Part shown: positions 23,164 through 33,105 of the stretch, piece by piece | How the letters are laid out: each line of letters opens with the position of its first letter | Position numbering within the stretch: position 1 is the stretch's first letter | From: Symbiodinium natans | Taxonomy: Eukaryota; Sar; Dinophyceae; Suessiales; Symbiodiniaceae | DNA: 48,993 nt | Reading direction: 5' to 3' | NCBI GenBank assembly: GCA_905221605.1 | Contig: CAJNDS010002500.1 | Span: forward strand, 276,001-324,993 | Made by a program: the position numbers and the translations under genes | The notes under the pieces: generated by a model | Databases searched by the model: none | What the model was told of the DNA's origin: nothing | The model's input: only the letters and a program-made list of their open reading frames with translations

Positions 23164-23600
23164 CTGTGGAGGTCACTTCGGCTTCCCTACCTTTTTGGGG
23201 TTGATTCCTTGCCCTCTTTTTGTCTCTCCAAATCCACACACCTTTCACCACCCGCATACTTCCACACTTGAACAGCCAGCAGAACCCAGCCGACATACAC
23301 GCAAACACACAAAGCCACTTTGCACCCACAAAATGACACACACCCACACTCCATAACACACACGACTTTCTGACCCACAAAACGTCGAAACCACAACACA
23401 CCACACCCATTTGCAATGAAACCCAAGTGAACACAAAGACACCACTGCAAGGTGTCACTTCTGAGACTCCATGCCTTACCACCCTTGACCCACACTGACA
23501 CTTTCCTTGCACTTGCACCAAAACCTGGAGAATCTGAAACCCAAGATGAGGGGCAGCAAAATTGATCGAAAAGGTAGAGAAGCTCCAGTGACCTCCACAG
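23164..23600. repeat. Array module 7, internally deleted (437 bp)
   Basis: Left 350 bases match other modules to CCTTGCAC at about 23512, then jump to the right subterminal sequence TTGCACCAAAACCTGG, with about 1.1 kb deleted. The joined ends share CCTTGCAC. Both TIRs are intact. The right end abuts gag at TA. Confidence 0.9.
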
Positions 23601-24738
23601 TACATCAAGCGCATCCTCAAGGTCCTGACCGTTTGCGAGGCCATGCCGGAGGCGGAACGCAACCTTTTGGCTGGAATGTATCCAGACGACGTCGAGCTCC
23701 AGCTCGAGTGGGTGCCAGGCTCAGCCATCAGGCATGGGTGGCGTGCGTTAATGGGGGCAATGGATCAGCGCACCCGGCGCTATATCGAGTTCGAAGCAGA
23801 GGTCCGAAACTGGGAGGACTTGCAGTCCGCTCGACCCAAGGTCAAGGCCAGAAGGATGGCTGCAGCTGCTTCCACAGAGACTGCAGATACTGGAGGTGGA
23901 ATTGGAGCGATGGACGATGGAGAGTTGAGAACTGCAGAGACGGAGGTCTCGCGTGCCGAGGTCTCGGAGACAGAGTCTGCAGAGTCATCCTCGGCAAGTT
24001 CGTCGGACGAATCGATTCCAATGGGGGAACACATGATGCAGAGCCGGACCAGAGTTTTGGCGCTCATCGAAGCAGAGAAAGCCTTGAAGGATGTGGGCTC
24101 CTCTGCGCCGCCCCCACCGTCTCCGATCATTATGGAGCCATCGCCGGTCGCGACGGACGGGTACAAGTTCGATCCAGCAGCCCTAGGAACCCCTCTGAGG
24201 GACACTGCGGCTCCCTCAACACCGGTACCTCCTTCGCCGTCTGCAGTTTCGTTGGCCCCTTTGGAGTCCTTCAAGTTCTTGGATGTCCCACTTCTGGTCC
24301 CTCGGACCACAGTGTGGAGCCGATGGTGGTGGAAAAGGAGCGGGCCCCAGAAACTCCAGGACCCACGGCACCGGCTGGAGCTTCAATTTCAACAACGGAG
24401 AGTGTGCCGGAGAAATTCCAGGTCCCGGTTATGTCCCGAAGGCAGCTCCTGGGGAAATTCCAGGTGCTCTTTCGAAAGCCAAGGCAGCACCAGCGGGGGC
24501 TACACCGAAGGTCTGGTTTGTGGTTCCAACTTCCTCGCCTTTGACGGTTCCAGAAGCGCCAGTGGCTGTAGAGTCTTTGCCTGCAGCTCCAGAGCCAGCA
24601 ACCGTGACAGCGGAGGAAGGGCCTACATCCGAGACCGCTACATCATCCGCAGCGGATGCCCTTCCGCCTCCGGGCGGCTTGGGTCAAACAGCCGAAGAAA
24701 GGAAGTTTGTGCTTCCTTCCCCTTGCCAGAAGAAGTGA
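23601..24738 (+). pseudogene. Ty1/copia-like gag, 3' part
   Basis: The frame resumes at TACATCAAGCGC directly after the array, reading IKRILKVL and then MPEAERNLLAGMYPDDVELQ, SAIRHGWRALMGAMDQRTRR and an acidic Ser/Glu-rich segment. The most natural frame changes near 24305 and again near 24425 within Pro/Ala-rich sequence, ending EERKFVLPSPCQKK with a stop at 24736-24738. I saw no CCHC zinc knuckle and no protease. Confidence 0.65.
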
Positions 24739-25690
24739 AGGCCTTAAAGGCTGTGCGGAATTCTTCCTTTTGTGGAATTGTTTCTGAACGCGCCGATCGC
24801 ATGTCTTGCGCGTTGGAAAAACACAGTGTCTTTCAGGCTTGTTTGGACTTGGAAAGAAGCATGAGTGAAGCAGTTGAACAGACATGTTGCTGTTGGAGAC
24901 TTGCTTGGTTAGGAGTGTGCGAGCTTGAAGGTCCCTTGAAGAGAAGCCCAAAAGAACTTCGATCTTCTCGGCAGTACCCTCAAAGATCCGAAATACCCTC
25001 AAGTCCGCGTTTAACTAGCCCGAAAGAACGTCGATCTTCTAAGCAGTACCCTCAAAGATCCGAAATACCCTCAAGTGTGAACCTCAGAAACGCCACGAAC
25101 CCAAACCTCCTGAACATGAGTCATGACAGACCCCTGCCGGCCAGGAGTGCTTTGTTTTGCATGCCAGGAGAAGCATTGGATGTTTTCGCTTGCTTGGCGA
25201 TCTATGTGATAGCAAGTCTCTTGGGGGGTTCGTTCTGGTTAGGGTTTCGATTCTTGAAGATGTGTTTGAAAAGGTTTCGAGGAGTTGGTGACTACCCTCA
25301 ACTGGTATCCCGAAAGTACCGTTTACACCATCGTCGTAAAGGAGTCCGAGTGCGAATCAAGACTCGTTTCTGTTATGTTCGAGTTGATGTAGAACGTACT
25401 CTGGTCTTTAGCAGGCACGTTGTGAAACCAACTTGGAGCTCAGGTTTTAAAGCCTCTTTGAAGTTCTCATGTAAGGCCATGTGCTTGGGCCTTTGTCTCG
25501 ACAGGAACTTGTGGAGCTTGTTGGTGTGCGTGGCATGGTGTTGTGCTTGGAGTTTGTGTGGTTGTTGTTTGTTGAGAAGAAAGGGCGATGATGAAAAAGG
25601 GAGCAGATCCACTTCTGAGCACAGCCACTTGAGAGTTGTGCGTGGACTGCCCCTCCCCGGTAAGGGGACGCAAGCTGAGCCCTTAGAACT
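24739..25690 (+). other. Linker between gag and integrase with two hydrophobic segments
   Basis: Open in the integrase frame. It includes two strongly hydrophobic stretches, one around 25180-25255 (FACLAIYVIASLLGGSFWLG) and one around 25510-25575 (LWSLLVCVAWCCAWSLCGCC), and basic Arg/Lys-rich sequence between them. In copia elements a protease is expected here, and none is present. Whether the segment is translated is unknown. Confidence 0.5.
24945..25080. repeat. 72-bp direct duplication
   Basis: Two tandem copies starting AGCCC(A/G)AAAGAAC, at 24945 and 25017. They share GCAGTACCCTCAAAGATCCG and AAATACCCTCAAGT. Confidence 0.85.
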
Positions 25691-27100
25691 CGATAGTGAC
25701 ATGCCACGTTCTTCAGAGAGAGAAGAGAGAGGAGAAAAAGAGAGTCCGCTTCCGAAGCCTCAAGGTGCTGAACCACCTAAACCTGTAGAAGTTTCAGATA
25801 GGATACCTCTGCGAAGTGTGGCTTTGCAAGTGCATAGATCCAGAGGTCATTTTCCTTATGATGTGAACTGTGAGGCCTGCACCTCGAGTAAAGGGAAGGT
25901 TCCTGCGAGACGCTTGCGAAGGCGTTTGCAACGCGAGGACCAGACGATTGGAATGGATTTCTACTACTTCGGTCGTCTTCGTGTGCTGCTTCTTGCACAT
26001 TGTTCTTCAAACTATACCACGGTCATCCCGGCCATGAATTTGGATGATCCGGATCTGTTTTACAACATTGGACGAGTGATTCGCGAAATGGGTCTTGTGA
26101 ATAAAATGGTAACAGTGAGATGTGATCAGGAGTCGGCTTTGATGTCTTTAGCCGAAAAATTGACTACTCGTACAGGTGATGTAGCTGTTTCTGGCGTCAT
26201 TGTGGACGTCGTGCCCGGGTATCGCCCTCAGTCAAAAGGCGCTATTGAAAGACAAGTAGAAACTATGAAGCAGGGGTTTTGGGCAGTGTGGTTAGACTTG
26301 GAGAGAGAAGTTGCGCGGAATTCCGCGCCGGAAGACTGGAACAAGAAGCTTCCGCTGGGAGGAATGCTCTGGCAAGCTTGTGTCCTTTACAGTGCCAGGT
26401 GCTACAACCTCTGGAGCTTTAGTCACCAGGACGTGACTACGCCCATTGACCGGCTGCACGAGGAGATTGTGCATCGTACGAGGACCCTGCCGTTTGGATG
26501 TCTTGTCTACGCTAAAGTAGGGGGCTCAAAAGCGCATCAACAGAAGTACAGGGGAAAGAAAACAGTGAAAGCTGTGTATCTAGGGCCTAAAGAGCCTAGA
26601 GGGGGCGGTGTCTTTGCTGTTCCAGTGGGTCAGACTGAGATCGATATCTTTCCTGTCTGTAGGGCCTTAGAAGGAGCGAAAGGTGAGCCTGTCTACGACG
26701 TAGGGGCCATACACGCTCTGTTTACTTCACAGCCTCTCGTTTTAGACCCAGCGGATCCTGAAAGGCCCATCATGTTTGAGCCACCACCTGATCCGGTGAA
26801 GTCAGAAGACCCTGACCCGGGGTTTGAAAACGAAGATGAAGAAATGGTACCAGATGATCCTGATCCTCTGAATGATATTCCGTCTTACGTGGAACCCACA
26901 GATGATGAGGGGGAAGGCGGACTTGGGTCACCGGAAATGCAGCCGGATGACCTGGAGGACATGGAGATTGACTGGCTAACTAACCATCTGCTAGAGTCTT
27001 TGTTCAAAGGACCGGACATTCTGGCCACGTCTAAAGAAGTAGCTGATTCGTTTACTCTCAAATTCGGAGGGAGTAAGATCAAGTGCCAAGTACCCCGAAA
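25690..27100 (+). CDS. Ty1/copia-like integrase (gag-pre-integrase zinc site plus rve core)
   Basis: DNA-strand-transfer enzyme of a copia retrotransposon, continuous in one open frame from upstream to the stop at 27213-27215. An HHCC-like site (HRSRGHFPYDVNCEAC, about 25832-25880) precedes the catalytic core. First Asp is in IGMDFYYF (about 25950), second Asp in VRCDQES (about 26120), Glu in GAIERQVE (about 26245), and the PGYRPQSKG motif lies just before the Glu. The C-terminal part includes PFGCLVYAKVGG and YLGPKEPRGGGVF, then an acidic tail. Homology appears to end around 27100 (KCQVPRNA). No reverse transcriptase or RNase H follows, so the element is truncated or broken here. Confidence 0.85.
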
Positions 27101-27153
27101 CGCCGTTTCGCTCTGGGTTTTGTTTTTCCCAGGTGTTTTGACACGCACGAATC

Positions 27154-27883
27154 ATGACCGACCATGTTCGCCCGGCCCAGCTAGCTCCTGGCTCCGCTGC
27201 CTCAGCACCTGCTGAGCAATGCTGCACAGATTCTGCCGCCGTTGCCTGCTGGGCCCCGCCACGGGGTCAACTTGCAGTTTGCACCGCCCATGCGCACCTT
27301 TTGCACTCGGTACCAAAACGCCCACTGCCGCCGACAGTGCTCTCTGCACATGACGCCCCTGCAGCGCACACATGCCCACGTTTTTTGCCCTACACGGCTT
27401 GCCTGTGTCAGCACTCCTGCCGCTGCAAGTAAATTGGCGCTGCCTCGCCGCCTTGAGCCACATTGGGTCTAACATGTGGGCCTGCCTCTCACCTGCCTCC
27501 CGGCACGCCCTGCACGCCATTGACTGGTGGACGGCCTCCGATTGCAGGTGGTACTTAGCCGGTCTGCCTATGCCATCGAGCCGAGCTTCTTCGGAGAACG
27601 ACGATGGCTCCAGCACATCCGCCTCGGATTTTTAGCCTTAGCGCAGCTGCCCCGCGGCCCATGTCGCCCCGAGCCCGACTGGTGCCCCGACCCCTTTAGG
27701 CCTGCTTTGTGTTGCTGCCAACCCACCTTGCCCCGCCGCCAGGTACCTGATCAAGATCGACCACCAGGACATCATTCTTCCGCCCGGAGCTCATTTCTTG
27801 CTAGGACGCTTTTTCGAGACTTGTACACAGTCTCCTTTTCAATCAGGCGGCCTCGTCAACTTCAGTCAGCATGTCCCATAGCC
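27154..27883 (+). CDS. Possible coding fragments next to assembly gap
   Basis: GC-rich sequence with several open plus-strand frames. Natural-looking pieces are AYAIEPSFFGERRWLQHIRL (about 27567-27630) and, in another frame, YLIKIDHQDIILPPGAHFLL (about 27744-27803) preceded by a CAG acceptor-like site (27739-27741) and stopping just before the gap. They may be exons of a real gene cut by the gap. No family recognised. Confidence 0.3.
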
Positions 27884-27983
27884 NNNNNNNNNNNNNNNNN
27901 NNNNNNNNNNNNNNNNNNNNNNNNNNNNNNNNNNNNNNNNNNNNNNNNNNNNNNNNNNNNNNNNNNNNNNNNNNNNNNNNNNN
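27884..27983. other. Assembly gap (100 Ns)
   Basis: Exactly 100 N, which is usually a placeholder rather than a measured size. Sequence continuity across it cannot be assumed. Confidence 1.
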
Positions 27984-28294
27984 CAAGGGGACCTGACCGC
28001 TGTCAGCATATGTTTGTAAGGGAGAGGAAGAATAGAGCGACCGCACGAATCATATCACAACAGCGGCGATTCGTGAGGAACAACTCTCCCCTTAACCCCA
28101 AGACCCCCTCAACAGTGTTCAGCAAGGGCTCAGGGTCTAGGACGGCTAGAGTTCCCTCCAACTGCGAAGCACTGCAAAGCCCGACGATTCTATTTGGACC
28201 GGGCCCTGCAACTTCGCCACGCTCTCCGGATAGACTGCAGGGCTTTTGATTTCGTCCTCAAGGGCCCCATAGATCCCCAGATAGCGAAAAAAAT

Positions 28295-28512
28295 CAACAT
28301 CCACCCCTCAAGCATGGATGTTGGCCCAACGCGCACCCCTCAAGCGTGGATGTTGGCCCAACATCCAGCCCTCATCTACGCTTGATGGGCAACATCCGCG
28401 CTTGAGGAGTGGATATTGGGCCAACATCCGCGCTTGAGGTGTGGACGTTGGATGCACGCTTGAGGGGTGGATGTTGGGCCAACATCCACACTTGAGGGGT
28501 GGATGTTGGTGT
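28295..28512. repeat. Inverted-repeat cluster of 28-32-bp palindromic modules
   Basis: About seven modules built from CCCCTCAAGCGTGGATGTTG and its complement. Forward copies (28298-28370) are followed by inverted copies (28380-28510). The core GGATGTTGGCCCAACATCC is itself a near-perfect palindrome with 9-base arms. The cluster could form a long hairpin or cruciform. Confidence 0.9.
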
Positions 28513-28637
28513 TTGTCACTCCCGTGTATTTGACACCTTTGCAGTCTCGGGCTTCTGTCTTGCGGGGTAAAGCTAATGTGCGCTGTAGTCTGTGAACATG
28601 CCATTCCACTCTTGACTGTTGGGGTCTTTGCTGGTGT

Positions 28638-28900
28638 AATTTACCACACCTGTTGGAAAGCAACGTCTGGATGCACAGAGCGCGCAAGGGCGTAGAGCCT
28701 AAACCCTAACTTCAAATCTTCAGGCGGGGAGCCAAAAGCGTGCTCCTCTTGACGCCGTACCAGCGGTCAAGCAAACCTGAATCACGCCGTTATTGCGCTT
28801 GAGGTGGCTTACGGTGTGACCGGGTGATTTCGGACGCTTGTTTTCAAGAGATCCTTTCTGGAAGCAGAAAGCCGACATCTGTGCAACAAATCGTAGACGA
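28638..28900. repeat. Dispersed repeat, copy 1
   Basis: Begins TTTACCACACCTGTTGGAAA and includes GGCGTAGAGCCTAAACCCTA and GAGGTGGCTTACGGTGTGAC. It matches the copy at 29940-30190 with roughly 85 percent identity judged by eye. No coding frame. Confidence 0.85.
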
Positions 28901-29939
28901 GTTTGTTTTAGGTCAATCTGTGGGCTGTTGCAAGACAATCTTCATGCCTGCCCCGAAGCGCGCAACCCCGAACCTGAAACACATGATTGCTAAGTGGCCG
29001 GCCTTCTTCTGCTAGCTCCAAGGCAGCCGATCGTCCAACGCTATCGGCCCAGGCCTGCAAAGAGGCAGGCTAATGCAAACATGCGTACTCGCCCACTCAT
29101 GTGCATGAGGGCTTCGTATAGGCGGTTTCAACACTGGGGCCCCCTCACATACCTACCCCCCTTGTAAGCTACACGCCTGCAATTTCAAAAGGTTCACAGT
29201 TTCGAGAAGCTCACACAGGTCGGCGTCTATGCAGCCTGAATCCTTGACATCAGTTTCCCGATCTGCAACGATCACAGAGCTCCCGGATTCGAGATATTTC
29301 TGACCCCACAAAGTACATGTCAAGCACATGGCCGGAAATCGCTCAACATCAGCGCCGGCATCGAAAGATGCTTCAGACCTTTGGCTTTGAAACACGTTGG
29401 ATTTTACAGTATATGTTTCGGGCAAGATGTAGACCAAACCATCGGGTTCTCGGTCTCTGGTGGTAGGCCATGGCTTTCGCCTTGGAGCGGCCACAACCAG
29501 CCACAAACCTATACACCATTTCTGGACGCCGCTCCTTGTCGGCCCCGCCAGTGTGATGGCGTATTGCCATGCAGTGCCGCGCAATGCGGACCTGCAATCA
29601 AATCATCAAGAGAGCTGTAGAAAACATACGGAATATAGGTGAGAGAGAGAGAGAGGCCAGCCACACAAGCCTCTGCTCTCATACTCGAAAGGTGCGTGTC
29701 GTATGGCATTGCACGTTGACTGCAAAAGGCCTTAAGCACGTCCTACTTCCGAGGGCTGCGCAAAAAGAGACAACAAAGTACTATGTTGGTAACGCGTGTC
29801 GCTGTGTATGGCCATGTCTCTTCTAACAGACGCATGCGGATTCCTGAACGCAGGCTCTTCGGCTGTTCGCTGCTAGAGCTGATCAACGCTAAATGTGTGT
29901 GTGTGTACTTCCTGGACACAGTCGACTGTAGCGCACTGT
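28901..29939. other. Region without a secure gene
   Basis: About 1 kb with no recognisable protein. A minus-strand frame at 29153-29584 is open for 143 codons but has no domain. A short (GA)n run lies at 29640-29657. Confidence 0.5.
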
Positions 29940-30190
29940 TTTTACCACACCTATTGGAAAGCAACGTTTGGATGCACAGAGTGCGCAAGGGCGTAGAGCC
30001 TAAACCCTAACTTCAAATCTTCAGGCGAGGAGCCAGCAGCGTCCTCCGCTTGACTCCATACCAGCGGTGAGGCAAGCCTGAGTCACGCTGTAATTGCGCT
30101 TGAGGTGGCTTACGGTGTGACCGGTGGTTTCGGATGCCTCCAAGCGATCCTGTCTGGAAGCGGCAAGCCGAAATCTATGCAACAGTTCAT
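29940..30190. repeat. Dispersed repeat, copy 2
   Basis: Direct-orientation copy of 28638-28900, about 1.3 kb downstream, with scattered substitutions and small indels. Both contain one CCTAAACCCTAA stretch. Confidence 0.85.
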
Positions 30191-32600
30191 AGAAACTAAA
30201 CTCAAAGAGTTCAAAAGCAAGCTGCAAAGGCCCGCTTCACTTCTATCTTTCTTGTAAGCAGTACTCAGAAAGTACGAAAAAACATCGTCACTCGCGACAC
30301 GACTCAGCGACCATGGATCGAGAACGCTAGCATGTCTTGCTCTTCCAGTGTGGCAGGGTTTCCTGGTTGTTGTCAGAGCCCTAGAGTTAGTTTCCACCGT
30401 TACACCCGCTCACCATCTAATGGACATAATTTGTGATCGTCCCACAACTGCTGGCAATTCGCATAAGTGCGCCACTACAGTAGGTATCAAGTCCGGCAAA
30501 CACAAAGAAACTTCTCAGGCGCTCAACCCTTTCCTTTGCCAGTGCCCCCGTAAAGCCTTGACCCTAACCCTAAGTCGCGCGCAAGGAGCTGAAGTTCCGC
30601 TGCAGCGTCCTCCATCCGCAGGGATCCTCCTCTCATCAGACCCTACACAGTTTAGGCTTGAAGGATCATCAGCTGGCTGTCACTGAGGGTTTCGGCCCTC
30701 AGCTTAGTTGCTGCATTTTTTGTAGCTATCTCAGCTCATATTGCAATTCGCGACTCCGGTAGAGTCAACTAAAGTTGAATTGGGGCTCGTGTAGGCGTAG
30801 CCCCGCATGTCAGGCCATGTCTTTTCTGGTGTGGTCTTCCGCACTTTAAGCCTGCCAACTTGATCAAAGATCTTTCAGCACTGTTTCACAAGCCTAGCCA
30901 AGCCGGATCCTTTTCAGAGATAAGCGTGGCAATCTAAGCCAGAAAACCTTTGCTTCAAGGGTCTTCCGTGTGTCCCAGAGCCAATTCGAGAAGGCCTCTG
31001 TGTTTGGCCAGCTTGCAGATCATCTGTGTAGATACGTCTGGAATGTGGAGTTGGGAGGAAGCAACGCCTGCTGTTAGTTTCGCGGTCTAGAAAAACAAAG
31101 CCCTCACTAACCGCTACCTCTCAGACTGGACGGGACCCTCCCAGATCTGAAGAAGCACAGAAACCAAAGCCTCAGGATGGGCTATCAGTCGCGCCTGCGC
31201 CTGAAACCGGATGAAATCGGTGGTGTAGAAGGCCGCCTGCAACGCAAGGCAAGCTGGTTCAATTGCGTGGGCCCCTCCAGCTCACAAGCGGCGTTGATCT
31301 GTTGACACCAAACCTTGAAGCCTGAAGCCTGCCCCAGGCTGCACCCCTGACCCGATGCGAAGCCTCGTACGAGTCATTTGGAGGTGGCTGTGTGGCGACG
31401 ATTGCCTCGGCTTACTTTGCAGTTCTGGTGTTCAAGGAAATGATCGAGAAGCATGTTTGATCCAAAGCACAAGGTCGACGAAACACCGTCCGGAGCAAGA
31501 AATGCTAGCAGCTGCACCCTGCACCCTCCACCCTGTGGCGCAACGTCATGCTCTCAGCCTACACCAGCTCAAACATCTCAAACGCAGTTTGCAGGTGGTC
31601 TTGTGAACGGCTGCTATAGAACGCACACCATCCTTACGCCTTAATTACGCGTTGCCTCAATGTGGCGCAGGTCGTCCATGGCATACGTGGCCTCAGCCGC
31701 GCGTCGTTTTTGCTTGTCTTTGCTTTTGTATATTGCGGGAGAGGGGTTGCTAATCAAAAAGGCCGTGTTGCTCAGCTGTGCGGTCCGCTGTGCTGGCCGT
31801 CGCCATTGCCATGCGCTTGGAGGCTTTCCGGCTTTACTGTCATGTGGGTCCCAAGCTTTAGCATTTCTTGCATAGGGGACTCTCGGCGCTTGCGCGCAGT
31901 CTCCAGATCATTGTTGTGCTGGGCCTAGGCGGCCTAGTACGTCACACCTGTCCTCTATGCAATCGGCCAGATACAACTTTCTATGAACGATGGGGGTGCC
32001 CAAGCTACTAAATGAAGGTAAGATGAAGAGCCCTAGTCTCTGCAACGTAAATCACGATCGCAAGCTTCATCTTCTTTAAGGTCTAAGGTTTATGGTCGAA
32101 ACAAGCAAGCGTCATCTGCAGATGGCCGAGACTGTGGGCCACTTGCTGGTCCTAACTAAAGGTGATGGTTTTTTTTCACGGGAATAACCTATTGGAGCAA
32201 AGCTTTGAAAAAAGCCTGGAATAAGAAGCTTAGACACTTCAGAAAGAGATGATTGAGACCTTCGGCTGGGCCACATTCGCGCAGGGACAGCGGCAGGCGC
32301 ATGGCAGGCTGGTTGCGCGAATGATGAGAGCGCCAATCCATCCTTACACGGCTGAGTTTTCTTTTACCAGGGTCCTCCTCCTTTTTGTAAGGATGAAAGC
32401 ACCTCTGGAGTTAGGGGACCGTATATGGTAAAACATGGTGACGGCGCCCGTAAGAGGCCGTGTGACTGAACACATTCTCTGTTTACATTTTTCGCGTCGG
32501 GGGCTGAAAACCCAAGTAAAACACACATTTTCGTGATCACCGCAGCATTTGCAGGGCTCGAAAACACTGAAGGGTTAGGTCATTTTTTCGGAAAAATGCA
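30191..32600. other. Region without a gene
   Basis: About 2.4 kb with frequent stops in all frames and no domain that I can recognise. One CCCTAACCCTAA stretch at about 30563. Confidence 0.55.
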
Positions 32601-32604
32601 TTTT

Positions 32605-33105
32605 CGCTCGAGCCTGATCGTTTTTTTGTTGTTTTTTTTCCGGGGGGTCCTTTTTTGAAGTTTTGGACGCGCTTTTTGCTCGAATTTGCGCTCTCGCCTA
32701 GGCGCGGGCACGTTTTGCTCATTCCCCATGTTGAACTTTCAAATGGCGATTTCGGTTCGGGATGTTTTTTCTGCGTTATGGCTCCGGCAGTTCAGGTTCG
32801 AAATAGTGCTCTCGCCACAGCGCAGGCGTGATTTTCTGGAATTGTGCTTTGGTTGTAACCCAACAGACTTGTGCACTGGATTCTGAAAGTGGCCTCAAGT
32901 TGATTCTTCTTCAGGGTTCAAGGTTCAAAGTTTAGGGTTCAGGTTTCAGGATTTGGGTTTGCACTGCTTGGACTATTCTTTTGGGTTTAAGGATCGTTTG
33001 TTTGTTGTGTTTTTTTCTAGGGGGTCTTGTTTTGAAGTTTCGGACACATTTTTTGCTTGAAATTGCGCTCTCGCCTAGGCGCGGGCGCGTTTTGCTTATA
33101 AACCC
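32605..33105. repeat. Degenerate direct repeats around GCGCTCTCGCCTAGGCGCGG
   Basis: Two clear copies of about 110 bp (near 32610-32722 and 32990-33100; T-rich lead, then TTGAAGTTT, then the GC-rich motif, then GTTTTGCT) and a more diverged partial third copy at about 32795-32840. Between them are degenerate TTTAGGG/TTCAGGTTT tracts (32915-32960). Confidence 0.75.

Larger units (their letters stand above)
11220..23600. mobile_element. 12.4-kb TIR-bounded tandem array inserted in gag
   Basis: Seven modules, each bounded by imperfect 28-bp terminal inverted repeats (25 of 28 identical; outer bases CTGTGGAGGTCACT), alternate with six spacers: 12772-13257, 14727-15217, 16742-17227, 18696-19181, 20648-21133 and 22671-23163. 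Repeat periods are 2038, 1960, 2010, 1954, 1952 and 2030 bp. The outermost ends sit between TA (11218-11219) and TA (23601-23602), consistent with a TA target duplication. Removing the array plus one TA joins the gag frame. Internal modules have no TA flanks (GCA before, TTA after). No transposase frame is visible, so it is non-autonomous. The TA target is compatible with Tc1/mariner-like mobilisation, but the terminal bases do not settle the superfamily. Confidence 0.85.

Noticed and set aside
11229-23501. 128-codon minus-strand frame repeated in most modules
   Set aside because: It lies in CA-rich low-complexity sequence, is Cys/Val/Trp-rich, is open in two other frames too, and recurs only because the DNA is repeated. 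No transposase motif.
11220-23600. The array as a giant spliceable intron (introner) in gag
   Set aside because: The right end gives a CAG acceptor, but the nearest GT at the left (CT|GTGGAG) would shift the gag frame, and an in-frame join would need a TA or TG donor. Simple insertion fits better.
11220-23600. CRISPR-like or prokaryotic repeat array
   Set aside because: Units are about 2 kb, spacers are nearly identical, and the context is eukaryotic.
27452-27470. Reverse-complement spliced leader (CTTGAGCCACATTGGGT)
   Set aside because: Only about 13 of 17 positions match, within the range expected by chance in this length.
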